Below are positions 1 to 51,040 of a stretch of 64,000 nt of DNA, piece by piece. The number at the start of each line of letters is the position of its first letter. Position 1 is the stretch's first letter. Made by a program: the position numbers and the translations under genes. Below the pieces are notes generated by a model, which made no database searches, was not told the origin of the DNA, and saw only the letters and a list, made by a program, of their open reading frames with translations. Source of the stretch: Erpobdella octoculata (lineage: Eukaryota; Annelida; Clitellata; Hirudinida; Erpobdellidae); NCBI GenBank assembly GCA_963978895.1, contig OZ022245.1, positions 3,870,009 through 3,934,008 on the forward strand. The letters are read 5' to 3'.

Positions 1-318
1 ATTTGTTTTTTATGTTTTTGTTTGATTGGCGTGCTGGATTTAATGTGGAAAGTTGTTTCTAAAATATTCGCGCCGATAAACAACGTCATTTAAGCAATTT
101 CTTTCTTTCACCATTTTTCTTCTCAATTTCTAAGCTGAAAATAAATATTTTATTTACAAACTTAGACTTTTTGGCTGCCATAGCTTTACAAAACTTCTGA
201 CCAATGGGAGCATTCATATAAATATATATCCACTTCAGGCCTGGTTTATTAAGGTTTTTGTATAAATTAGTGCACTGTAGTGCACATGGGGTCTGAGGAG
301 GATATATATATAAATAAA
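1..318. other. No gene seen; AT-rich left edge
   Basis: No coding exon, RNA gene or recognisable element is visible here. If the - strand exon at 319-884 is spliced, this stretch would be its downstream intron. A GTAATT that could be a donor overlaps the in-frame TAA at 319-321. Confidence 0.5.
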
Positions 319-884
319 TTACGAAATCGCTTTGCTCGGAAGGTGAAATTTGGAACGAGGATTCTTTAAGTAATAGACACGAGTCAGATCAGCGAGGACG
401 TTCAAATACTTGTTGACGTGTTTTTGAGGCAAGCCGATAGCTATCATTTTTCTGAATATTTTCAAACTCTGTCTTCCGATGTAAATCACATTTCCGTAGA
501 GCTGTAAAGCTCGGCGTAAGTTTTCTGTGATTTCAGGAAAGTGTTGTCTCAGTTCCTCGTGATGTTTCGTGTTTGAAAAATAATTGTCGAGATTTTCAAG
601 AGCAAAATCAAACAAATTGATATTTGAAAGTGAAGATCTTAACGATTCCACTGCTCCTGTCACCGTTCCGTACGATGCTACTGATCGGGCGTCTAAGGTT
701 TTCAAATGGACAGAATTATCAAATTCGTAATCTAATGTTGAAATGCAAGAAATTCCCAAGAAAGAAAAACTTTTCGATCTCAGCCAGGCACTGGTTGGAA
801 TACCTTTATTAGCCATGAGCTTCGTGTGGCTGATGTCGAGATAGTTTAGATGTGGCAAACAAGAAAGCAGTTGAGCCGTTAGCC
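319..884 (-). CDS. ZYG11/ZER1-like exon (CRL2 substrate receptor family), partial
   Basis: An open - strand exon of about 188 codons with a good acceptor (CAG ending at base 885), so the exon proper starts at 884. It opens with a leucine-rich repeat (SCLPHLNYLDISHTKL). An FLG turn and the segment ITENLRRALQLYG follow, then a helical ARM-like stretch ending in LADLTRVYYLKN. That order (last LRR, FLG/FVG turn, short helix with a Y, start of ARM repeats) resembles the hinge of ZYG11B and ZER1, which recruit Gly/N-degron substrates to CUL2 E3 ligases. The frame ends in TAA at 319-321, but ARM repeats would normally continue, so either the exon is spliced at GTAATT or the gene is truncated. Upstream LRR exons were not found. 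The family call rests on pattern resemblance only. Confidence 0.45.
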
Positions 885-962
885 CTGATGATTATTGGAT
901 AGATTAAAGGAGCCAGCATGTGTTTTATTTGATTATTCTACAACTCTAATTATGTGGCCTTG

Positions 963-1625
963 ATGTTTAAAAAACACTGGCACTTGCACGGACCAAAACC
1001 TGGTTGTCTACTAGTTTTCCAAAGCATAAAATTGAACAAACTTGTGAAAATGGTACAGAATAAAGCTTAACTCATTCATCAATATTTAAAAATTAGAGAT
1101 TTAAATATCTTTCGAATAAACATAATGTTTTGTGGAGGTTGGTGCAATCTATTCCCGATTTCCGATCAGTTATTTAAAGGAAGCGACATTTAATTTTCAA
1201 ATTTAAAAATTTTTAATAAAAAGTTTGTTTATTCCATATTGATTCAAAACTTTTCTAAATTTTCAATTCTCACAAACTTCACATATTAAGTATTTAGAAG
1301 ACTGTGGTCAATGTTTTCATATTTTATAGACTTACTAGCATCAAAAAATATTTTGCAAAACATTTTTAGTTGCCGAATTACAAAATAATAATTTTTACGG
1401 TTTTCTTGTTCCAAGTGTTACACTTGTCTTTTGTCATAATGTGTGTGTGTGTGTGTGTTTGAGAAGACAACAAATAGAAAGTCTATCAATGTTTTGCATC
1501 AAAATTTCTATTTTTCTCCTCATGCAGGTCACTTTTTGGACCAAAAAAGACTCAAGCAGGGATTGTACCGACACCCATGGGACGACATCTCCTACATACT
1601 CCCTGAGAAATTCTCCCACGAGTGA
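963..1625 (+). CDS. Candidate tiny two-exon gene, unrecognised
   Basis: The better half is 1528-1625: after a pyrimidine-rich tract and CAG it reads [20 protein letters not shown] and on to a TGA at 1623-1625, a non-repetitive frame. An ATG at 963 starts [13 protein letters not shown] and ends at a weak donor (GTTGTC, 1003) in phase 1, which joins the second piece in frame to give 45 residues. I recognise no family. A dispersed repeat fills the intron, and the - strand exon at 319-884 lies close by, which makes this crowded. It could equally be chance or part of a longer gene whose other exons I missed. Confidence 0.2.
1128..1400 (+). repeat. Dispersed AT-rich repeat, copy 1
   Basis: The segment starting TTTAAAGGAAGCGACATTTA is repeated with many substitutions at 3715-3935, and in reverse complement at about 48775-49140 inside RTCB intron 1. 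Shared blocks include CATATTGATTC, ATTTTCAAT, CACATATTAAGT and GAAGACTGTGGTCAATGTTTT. No coding capacity or clear ends are visible, so the class is unknown. Confidence 0.6.
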
Positions 1626-3340
1626 CAGTCACGAACTTAAATTTGTGTCCATCACATCATGTTCAGTTGTCAATGTTGGTTTTTGGTAACTCGGTGGCTA
1701 ATTTATTGCTGTATAATCAGTTTATGCACAAGTTGGGATTTTTTAGTTATATTATTATTGTTATAATGTATATTAGATAATAAGTCTTTTTAATGTGTTT
1801 TAAATTATGACTTTGATCAGCCTAGTTAGGTAGCATTGTAGGTTCATCTTTGGTTTTGTTATTTTTTGTTAAAAAGGAAAAAATGTTTACAGCTGTGCAA
1901 TGGCTTGAGTTCACATAAATTTGTTTTTTTTTGACTGATGGTAATCTACATTATTTGCCATCTTTTAATATCTTTGCCACTTTCAATATATCATTGTCAA
2001 CACAACAAAAGCTACTGCAACAATACTTAGGTGATGACTTTGACGTGTCGTCAGTATAGTGAGTGTCGATATTAGAAACCAGTGTTGTGTAGGTTGTGTT
2101 AAATATAAATTTGAAATGACGATTTGATCGCTAGTGGGTTGTTGTGTATCCGTGGAAAAGATTTTGTAATTGCCCATGGAATGTGGAGTGAACGCATCTG
2201 AGCTAGAGGTGTGCGCTGTACCAATTTTCCCTGCCCCCAATCACCCATGCACTGATTCATTTTCAATCAATCCTACATAATTCATTAAAAGTTGATGGCC
2301 GGAGGGAGGGGATTAGATCTAATAAACTTTTATTTTTTCTTAAAATCTGCCGCTCTAAAAATTTTTGTTCTTGTTGGAAAGAGTACTACCCCGGCGGCGG
2401 ATTTCTCCCTACGTACGCCACTGTCAACATAACTATCTCCGTACCTGCCGTTTTTAAAGAGCGAGCGGGAACGGTAACGGAAAAGCAAGCTGGAAGGAAA
2501 TAGGGCCGAGAGAAAGAAACCCGGGCAACGCCGCGTACCACCGATTGAGAACCGCTTTTCTAAGCACATTCAGCCTTGATAATGATTTATAGGTAAAACT
2601 AATCACCTCATTCAATGAACCATCTGGTTTTTAAGACACAGTTGCTGTGATACAAACTGTATAACTTTTTTTTATAGAATTTTTTGATACGGGTGGCGTA
2701 TAATATTGATCTCAGATCTCAGAACGATCATCGCCAGAAACGTCCGAAAGCGTTATCGAAGATATCCCTCGATATAAAATCAATATTTCTTTCGTTTTAT
2801 TCAAATTTTTTCATTATTTTTACCGTGAATCTGTCAATCATGTATTTTTTTTGTTTTTGAACCTCGCATGTCTAATGAAGCACAGCTTACGCTGATGGCA
2901 AGTGCCTAGATTTTGGTCGGTGGATGGGAAAGAACTGGGGAGACCAAGGGCTGTTGAGAGAGAACAACAAAACGTCTTGCATTTTAAATCAACAAAGAGA
3001 AGGTTCAGAGGAAAAGATAATCGTAGTAGATGATTCGCGAATCTTCTTGTTGTTCTTAAGACTTTTAAATTAAGTTAATAAATTGAATAAGTTAAATTAA
3101 TTTAAATATTTGCCTCGGGGTTTCAGTGGCGGTTTTTTGTCATTCATTTAATTTTTATTGAAAAGACAAATGCAAAATTTCACAGACAAATGCAAAATTT
3201 TATAGAAAAATCACATTAATCATTAAATTTGGAAGACATGTTCAAGCAGCTACAAAAACCAAGCAGAAATAAACGCAGCAGTTTATAACGAATGTCAGAA
3301 TTACGGAGATGTGCTGGATCTCTTCCGTGATCTGTAAACT
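1626..3340. other. No gene seen; possible hAT-like end near 2423
   Basis: Mostly AT-rich, non-coding DNA. A GC-richer patch at about 2285-2570 contains, on the - strand starting at 2423, CAGTGGCGTACGTAGGGAG. It resembles the CAGTGGCGTA termini of hAT-type elements. No partner terminus or target-site duplication was found, so this is only a hint. Confidence 0.3.
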
Positions 3341-3455
<115 letters not shown>

Positions 3456-3714
3456 CAATCCCTCCCCACTCTCTCTCTCCCTCTCTTGGTTTTTTGGTCT
3501 CTTTTTTCCGTCGATGGTCCATTCTTACTTTTTCTTGTTATCCAATCAAGTTGAAATTTGTTGAAACTTGTTGGTACGGATTTTACATTTTATTGAATTT
3601 TCAGATTTATTAGATACATTTGATCGAATTATAAAAAAAAATCAATAAACATTTTAAAAATTTGAACATTACAAGTTTCTTGTAGAAAAACGAACTTTAA
3701 ATTTTTAGTTTATT

Positions 3715-3935
3715 TAAAGAAAGCGACATTTAATTTTCAAATCGAAAAATTGTCAATAAAAATTTGTTTTTTTTTCATATTGATTCGAAAGTTTCTTAAA
3801 TTTTCAATCCTAGCCTACTTCACATATTAAGTCATTTAAGAATACTTTAGTCAGTGTTTTAATATTTTATAGACTTACTATCATCAAAATTTTAAAGGAT
3901 TTTTATGAAACAAAGTTTTTGCGGTTTTCTTGTTT
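3715..3935 (+). repeat. Dispersed AT-rich repeat, copy 2
   Basis: Diverged copy of the segment at 1128-1400, in the same orientation. A GA-rich tract (about 3985-4095) follows, then AT-rich non-coding DNA up to the Helitron-like element at 4507. Confidence 0.6.
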
Positions 3936-4506
3936 CTCGTTATATTATCAGAGGATGGATTAGATACATGTAGTAACTGACATGGACACGAGAGTGAGTG
4001 AGTGGAAAAGAAAGTTAGTTAGAAAAGAAAGAAAGTTAGAGAGAGAGAAGGAAAGAGAGGGAGAGAGAGAGGATTGGGAGAGACTGAAAAGAGGGGAGAG
4101 CGTGAATGAATTATTAGAAGTCGTTAAGTAAAGTATTCTCGTTGTCGGTTAATTTGAATCGATGGCACTCTCATATGGGATACGAGGAAAATGGGGTGTT
4201 TATATGAATTACTCAATTTATTTTATTTTTTAATCCAATTGAAAATTTTAAATAAATTCTATATAATAACTTTTAATTCATTTAAATTAAAGTAATTATA
4301 ATAAAAATAAACTAAAAATTTACTCGATTACTTTTAATTCAATTGTATTTATTAAAATAAATTAAATATACATTTATAATTCATTTTAATAAGATAAAAT
4401 AAAATTATAATGGTTATATATAATACGCTCATATATCGTGACTAAGAATTGGTTGCAGTAGAATAACTAAATATCGTTTTTTAAGACTTTTTTGTTGAGT
4501 GTTTCA

Positions 4507-4530
4507 TCTATATATATAAAAGAACATGTC

Positions 4531-4567
<37 letters not shown>

Positions 4568-6036
4568 TGACTGACTGACTGACTGACTGACTGACTGACT
4601 GACTGACTGACTGACTGACTGACTGACTGACAGATGACTGACTGATAATCAACGCCGAGCTCAAACGCCTCATCCTAGGAACGTGAAATTTGGAACTTAT
4701 ATTACTTTTATAGCGTAAACATCCGCTAAGAAAGGATTTTTGAAAATTTTGCTCCTGAGGGGAAAAAACTGGAAAACAACCTTTTTTCTAAAATTTTTTC
4801 TAAAGTTTTTTTCTGAAATTTGGTATATAGATTCTTTTTGAAAAATAAAAAGATACGTGTTTAACCATTTTTTGAAAATTCGGTTTCCCGGACCTCAAAT
4901 GTGGGTTGGAAAATTGAGTTATTTTGTTTTTAAAGTAGCTTCTACTCAAAAACTGTTAATGCTACAGGAGTAAAAATTAGTATTTAGTTTCTACTCCAAC
5001 AATAATGAAATACGTGTTTTAGCATTTTTTGAAAATTTGGTTTCCAGGACTTCAAATGTGGGGTGGAATATAGGGCAAATTGTCTTTTATAGTAACTGCT
5101 ACTCAAAAACAGTAAATGCCACAGATGTAAAAATTATTATTTAGTTTCTTTTCTAAAAATAAAGATATACGTGTTTCACCATTTTTTACAAATTTGGTTT
5201 CCCGGACCTCAAATGTGGGTTGGAAAATTGGGTTATTTGGTTTTTAAAGTAGCTTCTACTCAAAAACTGTTAATGCTACAAAAGTAAAAATTAGTATTTA
5301 GTTTCTACTCTAAAAATAAGGATATATGTGTTTCACCATTTTTTGAAATTTTGGTTTTCAGGACCTCAAATGTGGGGTGGAAAAAAGGTTTCTTTGGTTT
5401 TTAAAGTAACTGCTACTCAAAAACTATGAATGCTACAGATGTCAAAATTAGTATTTAGTATTTACTCAAAAAATTATGATATAAGTGTTTCAACATTTTT
5501 TTAAAAATTTGGTTTCCAGGACATCAAATGTGGGGTGGAAAAAAGGGTTATTTGATTTCAAAATAACTGCTACTCACAAACTGTAAGTGCTACAAATGTA
5601 AAAATTAGTATTTTGAAGTTTTGTGCCGGTTAAAAGTAGCTAAGTTCAGTTTATCACCGGCCGGGCCAAGCTGTTATTTTAGAGTCTTCACACGGGCTAT
5701 GCCAAACCTTAAATCAAAGTGGAACGGGCCGAGGTTTTTCACCAAGTATATAGATATTTTAGTGATTTTAGGGTCTTCAGTTGGGCCGGGCCAAACCTGA
5801 AGTCAAGGTGGGACGGGCCGAAGTTTTTCATCAAGTATATAGAACTTCTAAGCCTGTAAGAATGGGCCGGGCCTAATTCAGACGGGCTGTGCCGGGCCAG
5901 GAGTTTGGGTTTTTAAAACGGGCTGGGCTAAGTTGTCGACGGGCCGAGCCGAGACCTAAAAAATTGATCTCTACTATGGATGCACGGTTCAAACTCTCTA
6001 ATTTCATGCGAGCGAAGCCGCTACGGGCACTGCTAG
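4507..6036 (+). mobile_element. Non-autonomous Helitron-like element, copy A (1,530 bp)
   Basis: It begins TCTATATATATAAAAG after an A (4506) and ends CTAG before a T (6037), which matches the Helitron rule of 5' TC, 3' CTRR and insertion between A and T without target duplication. In order it contains a (CTGA)n tract at 4531-4646, a block with CATCCGCTAAGAAAGGATTTT (about 4708-4740) typical of a widespread Helitron-associated family, and about five ~160-bp tandem units (4865-5610). A GC-rich region of CGGGCCGGGCC motifs follows (5640-5960), then a 3' end with the small hairpin AGCG-AAGC-CGCT before the terminus. No Rep/helicase frame is present, so it needs an autonomous partner. Copy B lies inverted at 14822-16302. 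Confidence 0.85.
4865..5610 (+). repeat. ~160-bp tandem repeat inside Helitron copy A
   Basis: Five imperfect units, seen from the recurring landmark GACCTCAAATGTGGGGTGG at roughly 157-162 bp intervals. Each unit also carries CTACTCAAAAACTGT and TACGTGTTTCACCATTTTTT. The same five-unit array is present in copy B (about 15290-16020). Confidence 0.85.
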
Positions 6037-6680
6037 TACATATATATGCTGTGGAGTGTTGAGAGTGTTTTATGTGGAATGTTGAAAAAACATTAATGAC
6101 TGTTGAATGAAACAATTAAGAATTAAATAACATGGATATGTTGACGAGTCTTTAAATAAATGTTCAAATTAATTGCTAATATGATATTGTTGGGTATCGC
6201 TGACAAGTAATAATTCAGCTCTGAAACAATGTTGCAGAGCGTGACTAACATCAAATTCTGTATATTTTTCAGCAAAGTATTTTTTATCTACCAAATTTGA
6301 TAAAACGTAAAAAAAACAAAATGTCGGATCTCGCAAAACAACCCAACAACAACAACAACTCGAACTAGCGACCACGACAACAAAATTAAACAGCCGCATA
6401 AGTTTCGTGGAATGTTGAGGCAACTCTTTTTCTTTTCCAGCAGTTTGTCGAGTTTTCCGACTCCAGGTCGCGTTCACGTGAACGAACAGTTCGCAAGTGA
6501 ACTTCAAACAAACAGAACGGACAGCTGCTTATTTGACCTCGTTCGCTCGTCTGGCTTGCTTGCTCCTCCTGGCGAGAGTTTTCTGAAACACACGTAAACA
6601 TACAATAAATAAGAGAAGAAAGAAAATAAAATAAATATTAAAGAAGATAAAGAGAGACACGAAGACAGAAGAGCAGTAAA
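6037..6680. other. No gene seen
   Basis: Non-coding DNA with CAA repeats near 6345 and mixed open frames that lack splice sites or recognisable domains. Nothing here can be supported as a gene. Confidence 0.5.
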
Positions 6681-6687
6681 AATGATT

Positions 6688-6739
6688 CTCTGTCTCTGTC
6701 TCTGTCTCTCTCTATCTCTCTGTTCCTTTTTCTTTTCTT

Positions 6740-6778
<39 letters not shown>

Positions 6779-7159
6779 CACTCTCCCTCCCTGTCTCTCC
6801 CTCTTTCTCTTCCTTTCTCTCTCTCTCAAAAACCTCCGATTGATTCAATTGTAGAATTCAGAATTGTAAACACTTACAAGACAAGATAAGGGCCTCCTCC
6901 TCGTACAGGTATATCTTGACGTCTATCATTTATTCTCTCTCGATCTTTCTTCAACGAAAGATTTCAGTTGATGTCCAGAAATCCTGATTTTCTTTAAACC
7001 TCATTAAAGCTTTTTTTTCTTGCCCCTTCCGTTCAAAGTTATGCGATTACAATTGAACTGTTCAATTTGTAATTTAATCTTTCTTTTTTCCGTGTGATTT
7101 GCTTGCTTCATCTTTCTCCTCTCTCTTTCTCTCTCTTTCTTTCTCTCTCTCTCTCTCTT

Positions 7160-7214
<55 letters not shown>

Positions 7215-7217
7215 TCT
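6688..7217. repeat. Two (CT)n-rich tracts
   Basis: CT-rich microsatellite tracts lie at about 6688-6830 and 7108-7217, separated by unremarkable AT-rich DNA. Open frames through them are Arg/Glu or Ser/Leu runs. Confidence 0.85.
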
Positions 7218-7350
7218 CTCTTTCTTTCGTTATCCCCCTCTTTTTATTTTGCGACCTTTCTTTCTTTCTATTTTTTTCTTTTATACTTATTCTCTTACTG
7301 AAACGCTTGGAAAGTTTAACGTTTTGATTTGCACCTGTTTGAGGGACGTA

Positions 7351-7424
7351 CTTAAATGTAAATGTAAACTTAAATGTAAATGTAAACTTAAATGTAAATG
7401 TAAACTTAAATGTAAATGTAAAAT
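7351..7424 (+). repeat. 18-bp minisatellite (ACTTAAATGTAAATGTAA)
   Basis: Four tandem units of AAATGTAAATGTAAACTT-type sequence, the last one shortened. Confidence 0.8.
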
Positions 7425-7655
7425 GTAAATGTACCTACACAGATTCACAACAGAAAGAGAAGTTAAAACGACAAACATTGTGTTTATATGACCATATAAG
7501 GACGACATGGAATGATAGAAGAGAAGGAATCGTCAAAATGTAAGCGACGGAGAAACATGATTTGAGTTTCTCTTGGAGGGAAACTTTTAACCGCAGTTAT
7601 TGGGAAAAGAAAAAATGTCTTTTTTTAAGCAGAGTAAGGAGCAAGAAAGAGACAG

Positions 7656-7658
7656 TAG

Positions 7659-7723
<65 letters not shown>

Positions 7724-7737
7724 AGAATGAGAGAGAG

Positions 7738-7768
<31 letters not shown>

Positions 7769-7780
7769 AACGGAGAAAAG
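7656..7780. repeat. (GA)n and (GAAA)n microsatellite
   Basis: About 60 bp of GA repeats followed by GAAA repeats and more GA-rich DNA. 7830-8390 to its right holds a short (TG)n tract near 7960 but no gene. Confidence 0.9.
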
Positions 7781-8761
7781 GAGAGAAACAGACTGAGAAA
7801 GAGATACAGACCAGTTGGTGGTAGGTGAGAGAGACCATAATAACTTCTGAATCGCAGTCTCAGTAGTAATATAGTAGGAGTGAAAAATAAAATTTACTTT
7901 TCTTATTGAGCATTAAGTTTATCTTATTGTTAAGTGTGTTTTCGTTAGCTACGTGTGAATGTGTGTGTGTGTGTATGTGTGTGTGTAAAATGTAAAGCTG
8001 TTAATATGTCAGTTAAAACCCTACAAAAACTACGTTATTTAATTTATTTATAATAGTTCAAAAAGAAAAATATCGGCCACTCGGCGTTCAACTAAATTCC
8101 CAAGAAAAGGATTGGATTATAGTTACAAAATTCAATTTTATCGACGTTCTCTGTCTTATGCACTCGCATAAGTGCATAAAATGCATTTAATTTGAGCATG
8201 TGTTCGCCGTTTTTTAAAATAAAAGCCCCGTGGGTCGTGGCTCGATACAAATCAGGTGAAAAAGGCGTGTGGGGAAGTTCCCTTTGCTACGGAACTGGTA
8301 TGGCACTGACTGGAGATCTCAATACAAATTCTCGACACAATCAACCCTCCGAACCAGCTTAAATGCTAAACTTATTTTGATTTAAAAAACAATTAATCAT
8401 ATATATATATATATACATGGTACTCCATTTAAGATTACATTAATCACCTGCTGTTATATGATAGCGTGTTATTTAATACAATAACTTTAGGTTTAATTAA
8501 CGTTTCGGACCTGAAATGCACTGACAATCAAGTTGATTAAAATTAAAATTATGTAACAGTTTACTAGAAATGAACTTGAATAAAAATATTAAAATATACA
8601 TTTTTACAATGAAATAATAACTTAAAGAGTTTATTATTTGTTAAATTTCGGTTTCATCGCCATGTTTATTTTTGGTTCAATTATAATAATTAGTGTTTAT
8701 TTTCTAAGTTTCACGTTCTTATTTCTATGCCACAGTGCGGGCGGTACCTTCTACTCCTCCT

Positions 8762-8764
<3 letters not shown>

Positions 8765-8851
<87 letters not shown>
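8765..8851. repeat. (TA)n microsatellite
   Basis: About 87 bp of pure TA dinucleotide repeat, about 100 bp left of the large TGGA array. Confidence 0.97.
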
Positions 8852-8854
<3 letters not shown>

Positions 8855-8950
8855 TATGTAAAATGTATTTGTATCCAGTCTCTACTTTACTCGGAAACTG
8901 ATGGGAGAGACGAAAAAGAAACAAAACTTAGACATTAGTAGGTGGGTGGA

Positions 8951-9379
8951 GATGGATGGATGGATGGATGGATGGATGGATGGATGGATGGATGGATGGA
9001 TTGATGGATGGATGGATGGATGGATGGATGGATGGATGGATGGATGGATGGATGGATGGATGGATGGATGGATGGATGGATGGATGGATGGATGGATGGA
9101 TGGATGGATGGATGGATGGATGGATGGATGGATGGATGGATGGATGGATGGATGGATGGATGGATGGATGGATGGATGGATGGATGGATGGATGGATGGA
9201 TGGATGGATGGATGGATGGATGGATGGATGGATGGATGGATGGATGGATGGATGGATGGATGGATGGATGGATGGATGGATGGATGGATGGATGGATGGA
9301 TGGATGGATGGATGGATGGATGGATGGATGGATGGATGGATGGATGGATGGATGGATGGTTGGTTGGATGGATGGATGC
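8951..9379 (+). repeat. (TGGA)n array, ~429 bp
   Basis: About 107 tetramer copies with very few interruptions (TTGA at 9001; TGGTTGGTTGGA near 9357-9366). The MDGW and HPSI open frames on the two strands are translations of the array. It ends about 230 bp upstream of the ATG of the ROS-like gene. Confidence 0.97.
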
Positions 9380-9612
9380 ATCTATATACGAAAGAATCCA
9401 CCAAAACACGGACAGAACAATGGATGGATTGGCTGTAGAGTGATGGAGAAGATAATGATCGCTATTCACTCCGTCGATTCGTACAACGCTTATCACAGAT
9501 CATCGACACAAGTGTTCAGTTCTATCGAGTATTTAGCAGCGGGATGTAATTTTTTTTTCTCTAAATCTAATCTAACTACCCACTGCTTGTACGCTACGGA
9601 TCTATATCCGTT

Positions 9613-43215
<33,603 letters not shown>

Positions 43216-44117
43216 TTTGTAGTTCTGTCGGCAGTTCAAGACGCAAGTGCATTAAAAACTTATTCGTTTTCTATCGTGCAAATGGGACATTCTAAAATTC
43301 ATCGTCTTAGACATCATTCGTGAACTCCAAGATAAACTTATATCCAGGAGTCCATGCATCATTCCTTGCTATCATCCCAACGCAGATGTTATTCAGAGCC
43401 CCCCCGTCAAGTGTCAATTTAGTTGCACTATTACCCGGACATCTGAGACCATTTTCTCAACACAGCATGGAAATTTGTGCAAAATTCCCAGCAACACTTT
43501 CTTCATAGAAAGGAATTCTGCTGAATTTAACGTGATTTTCATTTTGTTTCTTAAAATTTGCTTTAAAAACTGAGAGAGACATGTGCATAACAACAACAAC
43601 TCATTTCATTTCAATTTTGTAATAATTTTCTAGATTTATAAGTGGTTGTTTGTGTGTGGCTATTTTAAAAAACCCAACTTATGAAACGAGGCACAAGAAC
43701 AACTGCACCAACAAAAACACTGAACATCAACAAGAAGGAGGACATTCAAAACGAGTTTCTGAAAGTCAAATAATAAATGCACCACTAGTAAGATCAATCC
43801 ATATAACTGAACACAACCTTGTAGATTATTGAAGATTAAATAATCATCCAGTTAGAAAAAGAACAGAAGCTTAGAGAGAAAGCCAGAGTGCTATCAACAT
43901 CTTTTACCCGGATGTGTTCAGTCTATTCAACTGTTTAGCTGTTTCATGTTTCTATTCTTTTATTTTAAACAAAAACAATCTTCAACTGCATTAAACTTTA
44001 TAACCAATGAAAAACAATTTTATCTCGACTTCGTTGTTAGACAAAAACCAAACGGAAATATTCTGACGTACTGAGCTTGATATTTATTTTTTTTACATAA
44101 TTACAAGATCGTTCCAC
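43216..44117. promoter_or_regulatory. Convergent 3' region of the ROS-like gene and RTCB
   Basis: 902 bp between two facing stop codons. An AATAAA at 43772-43777 could end the + strand transcript. On the - strand AATAAA (TTTATT at 44083-44088) lies about 30 bp past the RTCB stop, a good polyadenylation signal. No extra gene is visible. Confidence 0.5.
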
Positions 44118-49284
<5,167 letters not shown>

Positions 49285-50320
49285 TGTCAGATCACTTGCT
49301 GAATTTTACAAATTTGAATATGAGTTTTTTTCAATCCAATCTAGCCAAAATATATCTCATGACTCATATGAATTCTGAATCTACTCTACTCAAATTCTCA
49401 AATCTACTGTACAAAATAACTAGAAATTGATTTAGATTAATTTAGAACAAAGACGGAAAAACATATTGTCATTATACCCACTATTATTGATAATAAAATC
49501 AAAATAATAGAAATTAATTTGGCTTTTAAAACATTTATATGGCAAATAAACGGAAAATGCGGGGCACCAAACCGAAACCGAGCCACCTTAATATCGTCAG
49601 CTGTGGCAGACACAACAAAACAGGACTGTTGGCAAAAACGCAAAATTATGCAATACCCCAAAAAGTGTTAAGCCAACATTTAAAAAAAAATTAAAATTTT
49701 ACACATAAATTTTTCCGTTATATTGCTAAGCACTTGCAAAAGCAACAGATATGTTTGCACCTCTACTAGTGGCAAAAGAAGCAACAACATTTGGATATTT
49801 TAGTAAAATACGCATAATTTGTTTGTATTAAAAAATAATGCAATTAAATTGTAAGTGTTTCTGCAGAATAATTCATTCAGTTGTAGGTGGTCGTAGGTAA
49901 AAGCCGACATTTAAATTTCTATATTCTATGCTTACAAAACAAAGTGGGAGTTTCGATCGGTGGGGATTTAATTTCAAATTAATTTAAATTAAAGATTTTT
50001 ATTTATGTGTTGGTGGAGCGCGTTTATAAATTTATTGAAAATTTATGTTTTTCATAATTGAATATGTAGGGATTGCTTGGTTTCGGTTTTTACAACATCT
50101 GAGTTCCAAATCCCAAACAATACAAAATACACATGGCACATTGACTTTTCCACTGACAAGTTCTTCTTTAGGAATTTTATTGAAATCAAACAATACAGAT
50201 AATTTTGTTTATAACAGGTTATTACATTAATTTTGCTTTAAAACTTTAAAATATATTTGAAATTATTTGGAGTACTGATGATGAAATGTTAAGAATTCTC
50301 TCTAGTTTTCAATCAAAAGC
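49285..50320. promoter_or_regulatory. Head-to-head intergenic region of RTCB and VPS13D
   Basis: 1,036 bp separate the two start codons, so the promoters of both genes must lie here (or in 5' introns). No obvious TATA box or CpG-rich core stands out, and the 74-codon frame at 49437-49661 has no domain. A shared bidirectional promoter is plausible from geometry alone. Confidence 0.5.
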
Positions 50321-51040
50321 ATGTTGGAGGGCTTAGTGGCGTGGGTCCTGAATACATATCTTGGTGAATATGTTGAAAACCTAAACACTTACCAACTTAG
50401 CATTGGAATTTTTCAAGGTGAGTTGATTGTTTTCTATGTCTATATGTATTATATGCATGTTATAACTTCGCATAGCTGGCATAGCACTGTTAAGTGGCAC
50501 TGCGATTGCAAAATGGTATATAATTTTTAAAAAATCCTACCTTTAATTATATTCTAATTTTTATGATAATTTCAATTTCCAGGTAATGCTGAACTAGAAA
50601 ACCTTCCATTAAAAAAGTCTGCGTTGAAAAGTTTTGGTATTCCTTTAGAAATAAAATCAGGTAAATAAATTTTGTGTTCAAATGAACTATGTTTTATGTT
50701 TTTTTAACTTCTTTTGAGATCTGATGCATTTGCTATTCAATTTTTCAATGGATTAGGTTTGATTGGAAAGGTGAAACTGCAGATACCTGTCCATAAACTA
50801 CAGAGAGAACAATGGGCTATCACCATTGAGGACGTTTACCTGGTTGCTGGTCCAATTGTTGACCAGGAGGTAACTTGATTAACTTCCCGTTCACTTGCTT
50901 GACTGATCCACTTGTTAATTATTTGTTTATAAAGTTTATACTTTGCTGATTGGTTCTTGCAGTGCGACACAGAAGCAGATGAAAAATTACGGGCAGACAA
51001 GAAGAAGGCTCAGCTGGCTGAACTTGAAGAGAATTTTAAG
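50321..51040 (+). CDS. VPS13D: VPS13D exons 1-4: chorein_N lipid-entry domain
   Basis: The first ~122 residues form the chorein_N cap: an amphipathic start ([15 protein letters not shown]), [33 protein letters not shown], and then a charged helix ([18 protein letters not shown]). The ATG at 50321 is preferred because it reproduces the family N-terminus exactly and no upstream in-frame extension is seen. Confidence 0.95.
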
